Shown here: positions 1 through 7,541 of the stretch, piece by piece
Numbering within the stretch: position 1 is the first letter of the stretch
How the letters are laid out: each line of letters starts with the position of its first letter
Source: Pseudomonadota bacterium
Lineage (GTDB): Bacteria; Pseudomonadota; Gammaproteobacteria; Burkholderiales; Thiobacillaceae
Direction: 5' to 3'
DNA: 34,580 nt
NCBI GenBank assembly: GCA_021847385.1
Contig: JAJZTV010000001.1
Coordinates: 1-34,580 of the forward strand
Translations under genes and position numbers: made by a program
The notes under the pieces: model-generated
What the model was told of the DNA's origin: nothing
Databases searched by the model: none
The model's input: only the letters and a program-made list of their open reading frames with translations

Positions 1-9
1 TTCCGATCT
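1..9. other. Residual Illumina adapter at left contig end
   Basis: The first nine bases, TTCCGATCT, are the 3' end of the standard Illumina adapter. Read outward they give AGATCGGAA. In the multicopper oxidase frame the expected Met-Gly-His becomes Met-Gly-Gln exactly where the adapter begins: the codon is CA plus the adapter's first A. This supports the bases being artefact rather than genome. Confidence 0.85.
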
Positions 10-995
10 TGGCCCATCGCGTTCATGGTGTGGTGCGACTTGTGGCAGTGGAAGGCCCAGTCGCCGGGGTTGTTCGCGGTGAACTCGATGGCGCGCATCT
101 GGCCGACCGCGACATCGGTAGTCACCTCCGGCCAGCGCGCGGACTTGGGCACCCAGCCGCCGTCGGTGCCGGTCACCTCGAAGTCGAAACCGTGGATGTG
201 CAAGGGGTGGTTGGTCATGGTCAGGTTGCCGGCGCGGATGCGCACCCGGTCGCCCTGGCGCACGACCAGCGGGTCGATGGCCGGGAACACCCGGCTGTTC
301 CAGGCCCACAGGTTGAACTCGGTCATGGTGTTGACGTTGGGCACCGCCGCACCTGGCTCGACGTCGTAGGCGCTCATGATGAACACGAAGTCGCGGTCGA
401 CCCGCATGAAGTTCGGGTCCTTCGGGTGGACCACGATGAAGCCGTGCATGCCCATGGCCATCTGCACCATCTCGTCGGCATGCGGGTGGTACATGAAGGT
501 GCCGGACTTGCTCATCTCGAATTCGTAGACGAAGGTCTTGCCCGGCTGGATCTGCGGCTGGGTCAGGCCGCCGACGCCGTCCATGCCGTTGGGCAGGATG
601 ATGCCGTGCCAATGCACCGTAGTGTGCTCCGGCAGCTTGTTGGTGACGAAGATGCGCACCTTGTCGCCCTCGACGCATTCGAGGGTCGGCCCCGGGCTGG
701 AACCGTTGTAGCCCCACATGTTCACCTTCATGCCCGGCGCGAATTCACGCACCACCGGCTCGGCCACCAAATGGAACTCCTTCCAGCCGTTCTTCATGCG
801 GAACGGCAGGCTCCAGCCGTTCAGGGTCACCACCGGGTGGTAGGGCCGGCCGCCGCTCGGCATCAAAGGCGGTTGCGTGGCGGGATCGTCAAGGAACGCC
901 GCCTCGGGTAGGCCAGCGGCCTGCACCCGGGAGACCATGGCGCTGCCCAAAACGGCGGCGCCGGAGCTGGCGAGAAACTGTCGGCGCGTCAGCAT
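1..995 (-). CDS. Multicopper oxidase, Tat-exported, C-terminus cut by contig end
   Basis: Periplasmic multicopper oxidase, probably oxidising Cu(I) or another substrate with O2 as part of copper tolerance. The N-terminus MLTRRQFLAS is a twin-arginine signal followed by a hydrophobic stretch. All copper motifs are visible: HWHG at about residues 128-131, then YHPH, HPLHIHG, and HCH at 316-318 followed by x3-H-x4-M, which supplies the type 1 axial Met. The start at 995 has a GGAGAAG Shine-Dalgarno six bases upstream. An in-frame ATG at 1010 has no better site. Only about 328 residues are genomic; the last codons run into adapter. It lies directly downstream of the TolC-like gene (stop at 1013), so the two are probably one operon. 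Family assignment is secure. Whether it is CopA-type or another three-domain oxidase cannot be settled from this fragment. Confidence 0.93.
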   Translation of the reverse strand, partial: MLTRRQFLASSGAAVLGSAMVSRVQAAGLPEAAFLDDPATQPPLMPSGGRPYHPVVTLNGWSLPFRMKNGWKEFHLVAEPVVREFAPGMKVNMWGYNGSSPGPTLECVEGDKVRIFVTNKLPEHTTVHWHGIILPNGMDGVGGLTQPQIQPGKTFVYEFEMSKSGTFMYHPHADEMVQMAMGMHGFIVVHPKDPNFMRVDRDFVFIMSAYDVEPGAAVPNVNTMTEFNLWAWNSRVFPAIDPLVVRQGDRVRIRAGNLTMTNHPLHIHGFDFEVTGTDGGWVPKSARWPEVTTDVAVGQMRAIEFTANNPGDWAFHCHKSHHTMNAMGQDR

Positions 996-1012
996 CGTTT
1001 TCTTCTCCATGA

Positions 1013-2431
1013 TTAATGCCCCCCACCGGCGCTGGCCATCGGCATGTCGCCGCCACTGGACATTTGTATGCCGCCACCGCCGCTGCCGTTCAGGCTGAGT
1101 TGCAGGCTGGCGTCGGCCAGCCAGAAATCCTTCAAGGCCTGGATATAGGCATTGACGCTGCTCACCTGTTCGCGGGCGTCGGCCAGCAGGTCGAAGATGC
1201 TGATCAGCATGCCGTTGTAGCGCAGCAGGTTTTCCTCCGAGATCTTCTTGCGCAGCGGCACGATCTCGTCCCGATAGTGCTGGGCCAGGTCGTAGGCCGT
1301 GCGATAGGCGGTATAGGCATCGCGCACCTCGGACTGCGCATTCACCGCCTGCTCGGCGACCCGATGCATGGCCTGGGTGTAGATCGCCTCGGCCTTGGCC
1401 ACGCGGGCAGCGCCCCAATCGAAGACGGGCAGGCGCAGTTCGATTTCATAACCGCGCCGATACGGTTTTTCATTGGAATTGGCATTGAGGTAACTCGCCT
1501 CCAGCACGTTGACGAAACGCGTCGCGCGGCTCAAGCCCAGGTTCTTGGCCAGGGCATCGAGCTCCTGGCCGGCCATCTGCACATCCAAGCGCCGGTCCAC
1601 GGCCTGCTGTTCGAGCTTGGCCAACGCCAGCGGCTGGCCTGGCAGGTCGGGCAGGCGTCCCGACAACTGAAAGGCCAGCTGCTTGCCAGTCAAGCCCAGC
1701 ATACGGATCAGGCGTTCGCGCTCGCTGCTCGCCGTCTGTTGGGCGCGGGCCAACTGCGCCGCCACCTCGGCGTAGAACACCTGCTCGCGCTGATAGCGCA
1801 GTTGGCTGAAGTTGCCGCCCTTGGCCATGCGCCCAGCCAGCTCGGCGCCGGCCGCGGCCGCCTCTTTGGCCTGTTGCAAATAATCGACCGTCTGCTGCGC
1901 GGCCACAGCCGAGATGTAAGCCTTGCGCGTGTCGGCAGCGGTGCGCAGCACCTCGTTGGCGATGCGCAACTGGGTCTGGACAAACAGCCGCTGTTCGATC
2001 TCGGTCCGCTTCGGCAGGGTCAGCAGGCCCATCACGTCGAACAGGAAACTACGCTCGTACTCGCGCTCGTCGCCCTGGGTGAAACGGCCGAAGGTGAAAC
2101 CCGGGTTGCGCAGACGGCCGGCCTGGACCAGATCGGCCTCGGCGATGCCCAACTCGGCCAAGCGGGCCTGCAGCCCGCGATTGTTGAGCAAAGCGACCTT
2201 CACCGCGGCATCGGCGTCGAGCGTTTGGGCCAACAGCCGGTCGACCTCATCGCCCACCCGTGCGGCATCCTGCTCAGTCTGGATGCGCTGTACGGTAAGG
2301 CCGGCCCGCGCCTGGGTCATGGCATCGACCTTGGCCAAGCCGCCATCGGGGCTGAACGCGGCACAACCGGCAAGCGTCGACAAACACAACGCAGCCGCCA
2401 TGCCGCGGGTACCGAGGCCTATCCCATCCAT
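1013..2431 (-). CDS. TolC-family outer membrane efflux lipoprotein
   Basis: Outer-membrane channel protein of the TolC/CusC class, 472 aa. The N-terminus has a short hydrophobic signal ending in a lipobox, LAGC, with Cys23 as the lipidated residue. The body is helix-rich and Ala/Gln-rich, with the repeated efflux-protein pattern (for example LLNNRGLQARLAELGIAEAD and the following GRLRNPGF). The frame stays open to 2941, but that extension is a shadow of the opposite-strand regulator. The ATG at 2431 has AGGAGG six bases upstream, which fixes the start; the ATG at 2437 abuts the same site. No RND pump or membrane-fusion gene lies in the window, so its inner-membrane partner is elsewhere. The last 25 residues are Gly/Met-rich and end in His. 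It is the first gene of the operon with the multicopper oxidase. Confidence 0.9.
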   Translation of the reverse strand: MDGIGLGTRGMAAALCLSTLAGCAAFSPDGGLAKVDAMTQARAGLTVQRIQTEQDAARVGDEVDRLLAQTLDADAAVKVALLNNRGLQARLAELGIAEADLVQAGRLRNPGFTFGRFTQGDEREYERSFLFDVMGLLTLPKRTEIEQRLFVQTQLRIANEVLRTAADTRKAYISAVAAQQTVDYLQQAKEAAAAGAELAGRMAKGGNFSQLRYQREQVFYAEVAAQLARAQQTASSERERLIRMLGLTGKQLAFQLSGRLPDLPGQPLALAKLEQQAVDRRLDVQMAGQELDALAKNLGLSRATRFVNVLEASYLNANSNEKPYRRGYEIELRLPVFDWGAARVAKAEAIYTQAMHRVAEQAVNAQSEVRDAYTAYRTAYDLAQHYRDEIVPLRKKISEENLLRYNGMLISIFDLLADAREQVSSVNAYIQALKDFWLADASLQLSLNGSGGGGIQMSSGGDMPMASAGGGH

Positions 2432-2511
2432 TGCCATCCTCCTGCATCGCCGAACCGGTTCCGATATGGCGGCATGATGGCGCTGTCCACCTGACCCGAC
2501 CCTGACGTCGG

Positions 2512-2529
2512 GATTACAAGTTTGTAATC
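2512..2529. promoter_or_regulatory. CopR/CusR-type operator palindrome
   Basis: GATTACAA (2512-2519), a 2-base spacer, then TTGTAATC (2522-2529) form a perfect inverted repeat between the divergent TolC-like and copR genes. OmpR-family heavy-metal regulators such as CusR/HprR recognise CATTACAA/TTGTAATG-like palindromes, so this is the probable binding site of the adjacent regulator. It is placed to act on both directions. The function is inferred from motif and position. Confidence 0.7.
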
Positions 2530-2557
2530 TGTCCGCCCCGCTGCTTACTAGGGCAAA

Positions 2558-3250
2558 ATGCACCGCATGAAGATTCTGATCGTCGAAGATGAACCCAAGA
2601 CCGGCGACTACCTGCGCCAAGGCCTGAGCGAGGCCGGTTTCGTGGTCGACCTGGTGCGCACCGGGCCCGACGGTCTGCACCTGGGCCGCACCGGCGACTA
2701 CGACTTGTTGATCCTGGATGTCATGCTGCCCGGCCTCGATGGCTGGCAAATCCTGCAAGGCCTGCGCAGCGAAGGCAAAGACATGCCGGTGCTGTTCCTC
2801 ACGGCCCGCGACCAGGTCGAGGACCGGGTACGCGGGCTGGAGCTCGGCGCCGACGATTACCTGGTCAAGCCCTTCGCCTTCACCGAACTCCTGGCCCGAG
2901 TACGTACGCTGTTGCGCCGCAGTAAATCGGCCCAGCCCCAAAATACCTTGCAGGTGGCCGACCTGGAACTGGACCTGCTGCGCCGCCGGGTCAGCCGCGC
3001 CGGCCGCAAGCTCGAGCTCACCGCCAAGGAATTCGCCCTGCTGGAACTGTTCATGCGCCGTCAGGGTGAAGTGTTGCCGCGCGCCCTGATCGCCTCCCAG
3101 GTCTGGGATATGAATTTCGACAGCGACACCAATGTGGTCGAAGTGGCGGTGCGCCGGCTGCGGGCCAAGGTCGACGACGCGTTCGAGCCCAAGCTGATCC
3201 GCACCGTGCGCGGCATGGGCTATGTGCTGGAAGCGCCAACGGCGGCATGA
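2558..3250 (+). CDS. copR: Heavy-metal response regulator (OmpR family)
   Basis: DNA-binding response regulator of the CopR/CusR/SilR group, 230 aa. The receiver domain covers residues 4-120 with acidic pocket E10-D11, phospho-acceptor Asp54 in LLILDVMLPG, and the conserved Lys in DDYLVKPF. A winged-helix output domain fills the C-terminal half and ends in the typical RTVRGMGYVLE. Start 2558 has AGGG four bases upstream. The ATG at 2567 would give the commonly annotated MKILIVEDE start, so the start is uncertain by three codons. It overlaps the sensor kinase by ATGA (3247-3250), which indicates translational coupling. It probably controls the divergent TolC-like/oxidase operon and itself through the palindrome at 2512-2529. 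The inducing metal is inferred to be copper from context. Confidence 0.93.
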   Translation: MHRMKILIVEDEPKTGDYLRQGLSEAGFVVDLVRTGPDGLHLGRTGDYDLLILDVMLPGLDGWQILQGLRSEGKDMPVLFLTARDQVEDRVRGLELGADDYLVKPFAFTELLARVRTLLRRSKSAQPQNTLQVADLELDLLRRRVSRAGRKLELTAKEFALLELFMRRQGEVLPRALIASQVWDMNFDSDTNVVEVAVRRLRAKVDDAFEPKLIRTVRGMGYVLEAPTAA

Positions 3251-4644
3251 GACCGCTCTCCCTCACCAGCCGCATCAGCCTGCTGTTCTCCGGCGCGGCG
3301 GCCATGGTACTGCTCGTGGTCGGCTGGGTACTGGCCATGGCGGTCGAGGCCCACTTCGTCGACGAGGACAGGCATGAGATTCACGGCAAGTTCGAGTTGA
3401 TCGAACACCTGCTCGGCAAGGCCCACGAGCGAAATCAACTCGATGCCCTGGTCCAGCAACTCGACGATGCGCTGATCGGCCATCATGGCCTGTCGGTCAC
3501 CATCATCGATGACCAAGGCGCCATCTGGTTCGCCAGCTCCGGTGCACCCTACCCTAAGCCGCTGCTGGCTGAGGTTGCCGACCCGGCGCAAGCGCTGGTC
3601 ATGTGGCGCGAGGGCGACCACAGCTATCGTGGCCAGGTCATGCCGTTCCCGGTCGGGGCCGAAGCCAAACCGTATCGCATCGCCATCGCGCTCGACATTA
3701 CCCATCATCAGGCGTTCATGGCCGAGTTCCGCCGGCTGCTGGCCATCGCCATGGTACTTGCCGTGCTCACGACCGCCGGGCTCGGCTGGTTTGCCACCCG
3801 GCGCGGCCTTGGCCCCCTGCACCAGGTGACCCGGCTGGCCTCGACCTTGTCGGCCAGCCGCTTGACCGAACGGCTGCAGCCTCGCCAAATCCCGGCCGAA
3901 TTGCAAGACTTGGTGCAGGCCTTCAACGCCATGCTCGACCGGCTAGAAGACGCCTTTCGCCGGCTGTCGCATTTCTCCTCCGACATCGCCCACGAACTGC
4001 GCACGCCGATCAGCAACCTGATGACCGAGACCGAGGTGGCGCTTACCAAGACACGCAGTGCCGAGGAATACCGCGACATCCTGCAATCCAATCTGGAGGA
4101 GTATGCATGGCTGGCGCGCATGATCGGCGACATGCTGTTCCTGGCCAAGGCCGACAACTGCTTGATCGTACCCAAGCGCGAGCCCATCGATCTGCACGAA
4201 GAGACTCGCCGCTTGATCGAGTTTTACGAAGCCTTGGCGGCCGAGCATGAGGTTTGTCTGGCGCTGACCGGCAGCGCCCAGACCACGGGCGACCGCCTGA
4301 TGCTACAGCGTGCCCTGTCCAACCTGCTGTCCAACGCAATCCGGCATACCCCGAAGGCCGGCACGATCGACGTGACCCTAAGCCAGCAGGCCGATGTCTC
4401 GGTCATCGCGGTCGAGAACCCCGGCCCGGGCATCGCGCCCGAGCACCTGCCGCACGTATTCGATCGCTTCTATCAGGCCGACCCTGCCCGGCGCGCAGGC
4501 ACCGGCGAACATGCAGGATTGGGCTTGGCCATCACCCAATCCATCGTCGAAGCCCACGGCGGCATAATCAGCGTCAGCTCCCAAGCCGGACGCACCCGCT
4601 TCGAGATCCGCCTGCCCAACATCGCTGCCGCAACATCGCTATAA
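3247..4644 (+). CDS. copS: Heavy-metal sensor histidine kinase
   Basis: Inner-membrane sensor kinase paired with the preceding regulator, 465 aa. Transmembrane segments lie near residues 14-36 and 164-184 and flank a periplasmic sensing domain of about 130 residues. A HAMP region follows. Then come the dimerisation H-box SSDIAHELRTP with phospho-accepting His249, N-box NLLSNAIRHT, the PGPGIAPEHLPHVFDRFYQ nucleotide-binding motif and the GLGLAI G2 box. All catalytic motifs are intact. The length and layout match the CusS/CopS family, whose periplasmic domain binds Cu(I) or Ag(I). The metal bound here cannot be read from sequence. Its ATG lies inside the regulator's stop codon. Confidence 0.93.
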   Translation: MRPLSLTSRISLLFSGAAAMVLLVVGWVLAMAVEAHFVDEDRHEIHGKFELIEHLLGKAHERNQLDALVQQLDDALIGHHGLSVTIIDDQGAIWFASSGAPYPKPLLAEVADPAQALVMWREGDHSYRGQVMPFPVGAEAKPYRIAIALDITHHQAFMAEFRRLLAIAMVLAVLTTAGLGWFATRRGLGPLHQVTRLASTLSASRLTERLQPRQIPAELQDLVQAFNAMLDRLEDAFRRLSHFSSDIAHELRTPISNLMTETEVALTKTRSAEEYRDILQSNLEEYAWLARMIGDMLFLAKADNCLIVPKREPIDLHEETRRLIEFYEALAAEHEVCLALTGSAQTTGDRLMLQRALSNLLSNAIRHTPKAGTIDVTLSQQADVSVIAVENPGPGIAPEHLPHVFDRFYQADPARRAGTGEHAGLGLAITQSIVEAHGGIISVSSQAGRTRFEIRLPNIAAATSL

Positions 4645-4692
4645 CACTCAGCGGCTATACTGTTGGCCAATTGGCAAACCAGGGAGGTCGCA

Positions 4693-6327
4693 ATGCAGGC
4701 AAGCTGGCACAGCTTGAAGGAACACCGCAAGGCATGGAAAAACCTACACCTGCGAACGCTGTTCGAACAGGATAGCCAGCGCTTCGAGCATTTCTCCCTG
4801 AACCTGGACGACCTGCTGCTCGACTATTCCAAGAACCTGATCACCGACGACACGCTGCGCGGCCTGATTGCGCTGGCCCGCGAATTGGGCGTCGAAGCCA
4901 AACGCGATGCCATGTTCAATGGCGACAAGATCAACCTGACCGAACAACGTGCGGTGCTGCACACCGCGCTGCGCAACCGGGCCGACCGCCCAGTCCTGGT
5001 CGACGGCCAGGACGTGATGCCGGCCGTCCGCCGGGTGCTGGCCCAGATGCGCGAATTCACCGAAACCGTGCGCGCCGGCCGCTGGCGCGGCTACAGCGGC
5101 AAAGCCATCACCGATGTGGTCAACATCGGCATCGGCGGCTCCGACCTGGGGCCGGTCATGGTCTGCCAAGCCCTTGCCCCCTATGGCCGGCCCGGCCTGC
5201 GCGCCCATTTCGTCTCCAACGTCGACCCGAGCCACCTGCACGACACGCTGCAGAGGCTCGAGCCCGAGACCACGCTGTTCATCGTCGCGTCCAAGACCTT
5301 CACCACGCAGGAAACCTTGTCCAATGCCCGCGCCGCGCGCAAATGGCTGCTGGCCAAGGCACATGACGAAGCGGCGGTAGCCCGCCACTTCGTCGCGGTC
5401 TCGACCAACGAGGCCGAGGTGCGCCGCTTCGGCATCGACCCGGACCACATGTTCGAATTCTGGGATTGGGTCGGCGGCCGTTATTCGCTCTGGAGCGCTA
5501 TCGGCCTAGCCATCGCCGTGCATATCGGCATGGACAATTTCGAACAACTGCTCGCCGGCAGCTTCGAGATGGACGAGCATTTCCGCACGGCGCCGTTGGA
5601 ACGGAACATGCCGGCCATCCTGGGCCTACTCGGCGTCTGGTACAACAACTTCTGGGATGCCCAGAGCTGGGCCATGCTGCCCTACGACCAGCACCTGGCC
5701 CGGTTGCCGGCCTATTGCCAGCAACTGGACATGGAATCGAACGGCAAGACCATCACCCGCAAAGGCAAACCCAGCCCCGTTTCGACCGGGCCGGTGCTGC
5801 TCGGCGAACCCGGCACCAATGGCCAACACGCCTTCTACCAGTTGATCCACCAGGGCACCAAGCTGGTCCCCTGCGATTTCCTGGCTGCGGCCGAGAGCCA
5901 TAACGACCTCGACGGCCAGCACGCCATGTTGTTGTCCAACTTCTTCGCCCAGACCGAAGCGCTGATGCGCGGCAAGACCCGGGCCGAGGTCGAGACCGAG
6001 CTGGCGGCCGAAGGCTTGAGCTTGGCCCGCATCCGAAAGCTCGCTCCGCACAAGGTGTTCGCCGGCAACCGGCCGACCAATTCGCTGCTTTACTGCAAAC
6101 TGACGCCGCACACCCTGGGCCGCTTGATTGCGCTCTACGAACACAAGGTGTTCGTCCAAGGCGCAATCTGGGATATCAATTCCTTCGACCAATGGGGCGT
6201 CGAGTTAGGCAAACAGCTGGCTAAGGCCATCTTGCCCGAGTTGGGCGATAATTCGACAATCGTTAGCCATGACAGCTCGACCAATGGCCTGATCAACCAC
6301 TACAAGCACCTACGCCAATCAGCATGA
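4693..6327 (+). CDS. pgi: Glucose-6-phosphate isomerase
   Basis: Cytoplasmic enzyme interconverting glucose 6-phosphate and fructose 6-phosphate. It is 544 aa, against 549 in E. coli. Catalytic residues align with a constant offset of seven from the E. coli enzyme: Glu348 in MESNGK, His379 in NGQHAFYQ, and Lys507 in GVELGKQ. The phosphosugar-binding signature VNIGIGGSDLGPVM is present. The start at 4693 has GGGAGG six bases upstream; a longer in-frame TTG start at 4663 lacks a site. A TATACT at 4656-4661 could be a -10 element. The gene overlaps the next one by four bases (ATGA), so pgi probably leads the pgi-HDOD-SirB2 operon. Confidence 0.97.
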   Translation: MQASWHSLKEHRKAWKNLHLRTLFEQDSQRFEHFSLNLDDLLLDYSKNLITDDTLRGLIALARELGVEAKRDAMFNGDKINLTEQRAVLHTALRNRADRPVLVDGQDVMPAVRRVLAQMREFTETVRAGRWRGYSGKAITDVVNIGIGGSDLGPVMVCQALAPYGRPGLRAHFVSNVDPSHLHDTLQRLEPETTLFIVASKTFTTQETLSNARAARKWLLAKAHDEAAVARHFVAVSTNEAEVRRFGIDPDHMFEFWDWVGGRYSLWSAIGLAIAVHIGMDNFEQLLAGSFEMDEHFRTAPLERNMPAILGLLGVWYNNFWDAQSWAMLPYDQHLARLPAYCQQLDMESNGKTITRKGKPSPVSTGPVLLGEPGTNGQHAFYQLIHQGTKLVPCDFLAAAESHNDLDGQHAMLLSNFFAQTEALMRGKTRAEVETELAAEGLSLARIRKLAPHKVFAGNRPTNSLLYCKLTPHTLGRLIALYEHKVFVQGAIWDINSFDQWGVELGKQLAKAILPELGDNSTIVSHDSSTNGLINHYKHLRQSA

Positions 6328-7151
6328 CAGCCCAACCCGCTCCAGCCATCACACCCGACCACATACAAATCCCCACCCCGCCATCGCTACTGCTCGATCT
6401 GGAACGACTGCTCGATGCCGACAACGTCAACCTGCAATCCGTGGCGGCCGTCATCGCCAAGGATGCCGGCATCACCGCCCAGATCTTCCGCGCCCTGACC
6501 ACGCCGGCCTATGGCTTGAAAAAGGCCCCGGACAGCCTGGGCAAGGCGGTGTCCATCCTCGGCATGAAGACGCTGCACGACTTGGTCAAGGGGCTCTGCC
6601 TACGCCAAGCCTTGTCCGGCAACGGCCTGCAGTTGGAACCTTTCTGGGAACGCTCGGCCGAGGTCGCCTGTTTGGCATCCAACATCGCCTGGGCACAACG
6701 CACCGTGGTCAATGTGCTGCCTGAGCATGCACACCTGGTCGGCCTGTTCCACGACTGCGGCATCCCGGTGCTGGCCATGCGCACCACGGACTACTGCAAG
6801 GCCTTCTGCAAGGGCGGCAGCCGGGCCTGGCCGGACGTGCGCAAGGAAGACCAGAAATTCAGCACCGACCACACCGTGGTCGGTTATCTGGTGGCCAAGC
6901 ATTGGAAACTGCCGGAATACGTGTGCCAGGCGGTGCGCCACCATCATGAGATCGTCGAGGCCGAGCACAAGGCCGCCACCCTGGTCGCCATCCTGCAAAT
7001 GGCCATCCACATCCACAACCGGCACAGCGGCCAGGACGACGGCGAATGGCAGGAGATCGAAACCCGTGTGCTCGACGAGCTGGGTATCCACCCCGACGGC
7101 CTGCGCGAATTCGAGGAGGATATCATCGAGCGCTGCCAACAGCAGGCCTGA
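6324..7151 (+). CDS. HDOD domain signalling protein
   Basis: A 275-aa cytoplasmic protein made of one HDOD domain. This domain is related to HD phosphohydrolases but lacks the full metal-binding set, and is usually regulatory in bacterial signalling. Recognisable parts are the N-terminal IPTPPSLLLDLERLL, the DAGITAQIFRALTTPAYGL helix pair, VSILGMKTLHDLV, and HLVGLFHDCGIPVLAMR. No receiver, GGDEF or other output domain is attached. The start codon overlaps the pgi stop, so it is translated with pgi. The link to carbohydrate metabolism is positional only. The target of this HDOD protein is unknown. Confidence 0.85.
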   Translation: MTAQPAPAITPDHIQIPTPPSLLLDLERLLDADNVNLQSVAAVIAKDAGITAQIFRALTTPAYGLKKAPDSLGKAVSILGMKTLHDLVKGLCLRQALSGNGLQLEPFWERSAEVACLASNIAWAQRTVVNVLPEHAHLVGLFHDCGIPVLAMRTTDYCKAFCKGGSRAWPDVRKEDQKFSTDHTVVGYLVAKHWKLPEYVCQAVRHHHEIVEAEHKAATLVAILQMAIHIHNRHSGQDDGEWQEIETRVLDELGIHPDGLREFEEDIIERCQQQA

Positions 7152-7154
7152 ACC

Positions 7155-7538
7155 ATGAGCTACGAAACCCTGAAACACCTGCACGCGCTGACCGTCGCCG
7201 CCACCCTCGCCCTGTTCCTGCTGCGCGGCTACTGGATGTTGCGCGACTCGCCGCGCTTGCAGGCCCGTTGGGCGCGGATCGTGCCGCACATCAACGACAC
7301 GCTCTTGCTCGCCAGCGCGATCGGCATGCTGGTCGTCGCCGGGCTGAACCCGCTCGACCAGCCCTGGCTCATGGCCAAGATCGTCGGCCTGCTCGCCTAC
7401 ATCAGCCTGGGCACCCTCGCCCTCAAACGCGGCAGCACCAAGGCTATGCGGATCAAGGCCTTCGTCGCATCGCTCGGCGTGTTCGGCTATATCGTCGCGA
7501 TCGCGCTGACCAAGCAGGTCGTACCGGGGCTAGGCTAA
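7155..7538 (+). CDS. SirB2-family membrane protein
   Basis: A 127-aa integral membrane protein with four hydrophobic segments, near residues 11-24, 48-64, 74-90 and 104-121. The motifs HINDTLLLASAIGM and WLMAKIVGLLAYISLGTLAL followed by Lys-Arg-Gly are characteristic of the SirB2/YchQ family. Its biochemical role is not established; E. coli SirB homologues were linked to invasion-gene expression and this family is otherwise uncharacterised. It starts four bases after the HDOD stop, is the last gene of the pgi group, and converges with comEC. Confidence 0.82.
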   Translation: MSYETLKHLHALTVAATLALFLLRGYWMLRDSPRLQARWARIVPHINDTLLLASAIGMLVVAGLNPLDQPWLMAKIVGLLAYISLGTLALKRGSTKAMRIKAFVASLGVFGYIVAIALTKQVVPGLG

Positions 7539-7541
7539 GAC

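Noticed and set aside
9..911. Long plus-strand frame of 300 codons
   Set aside because: It is the complement of the multicopper oxidase, whose copper motifs and Tat signal are clear on the minus strand; the product is His/Ala-rich and matches nothing.
1016..2494. 492-codon plus-strand frame opposite the TolC-like gene
   Set aside because: The minus-strand frame has a signal peptide, lipobox and family pattern; this product is a Gln/Gly/His-rich shadow.
2432..2941. N-terminal extension of the TolC-like gene
   Set aside because: The extra 170 residues lie opposite the regulator gene. AGGAGG and a lipobox fix the start at 2431.
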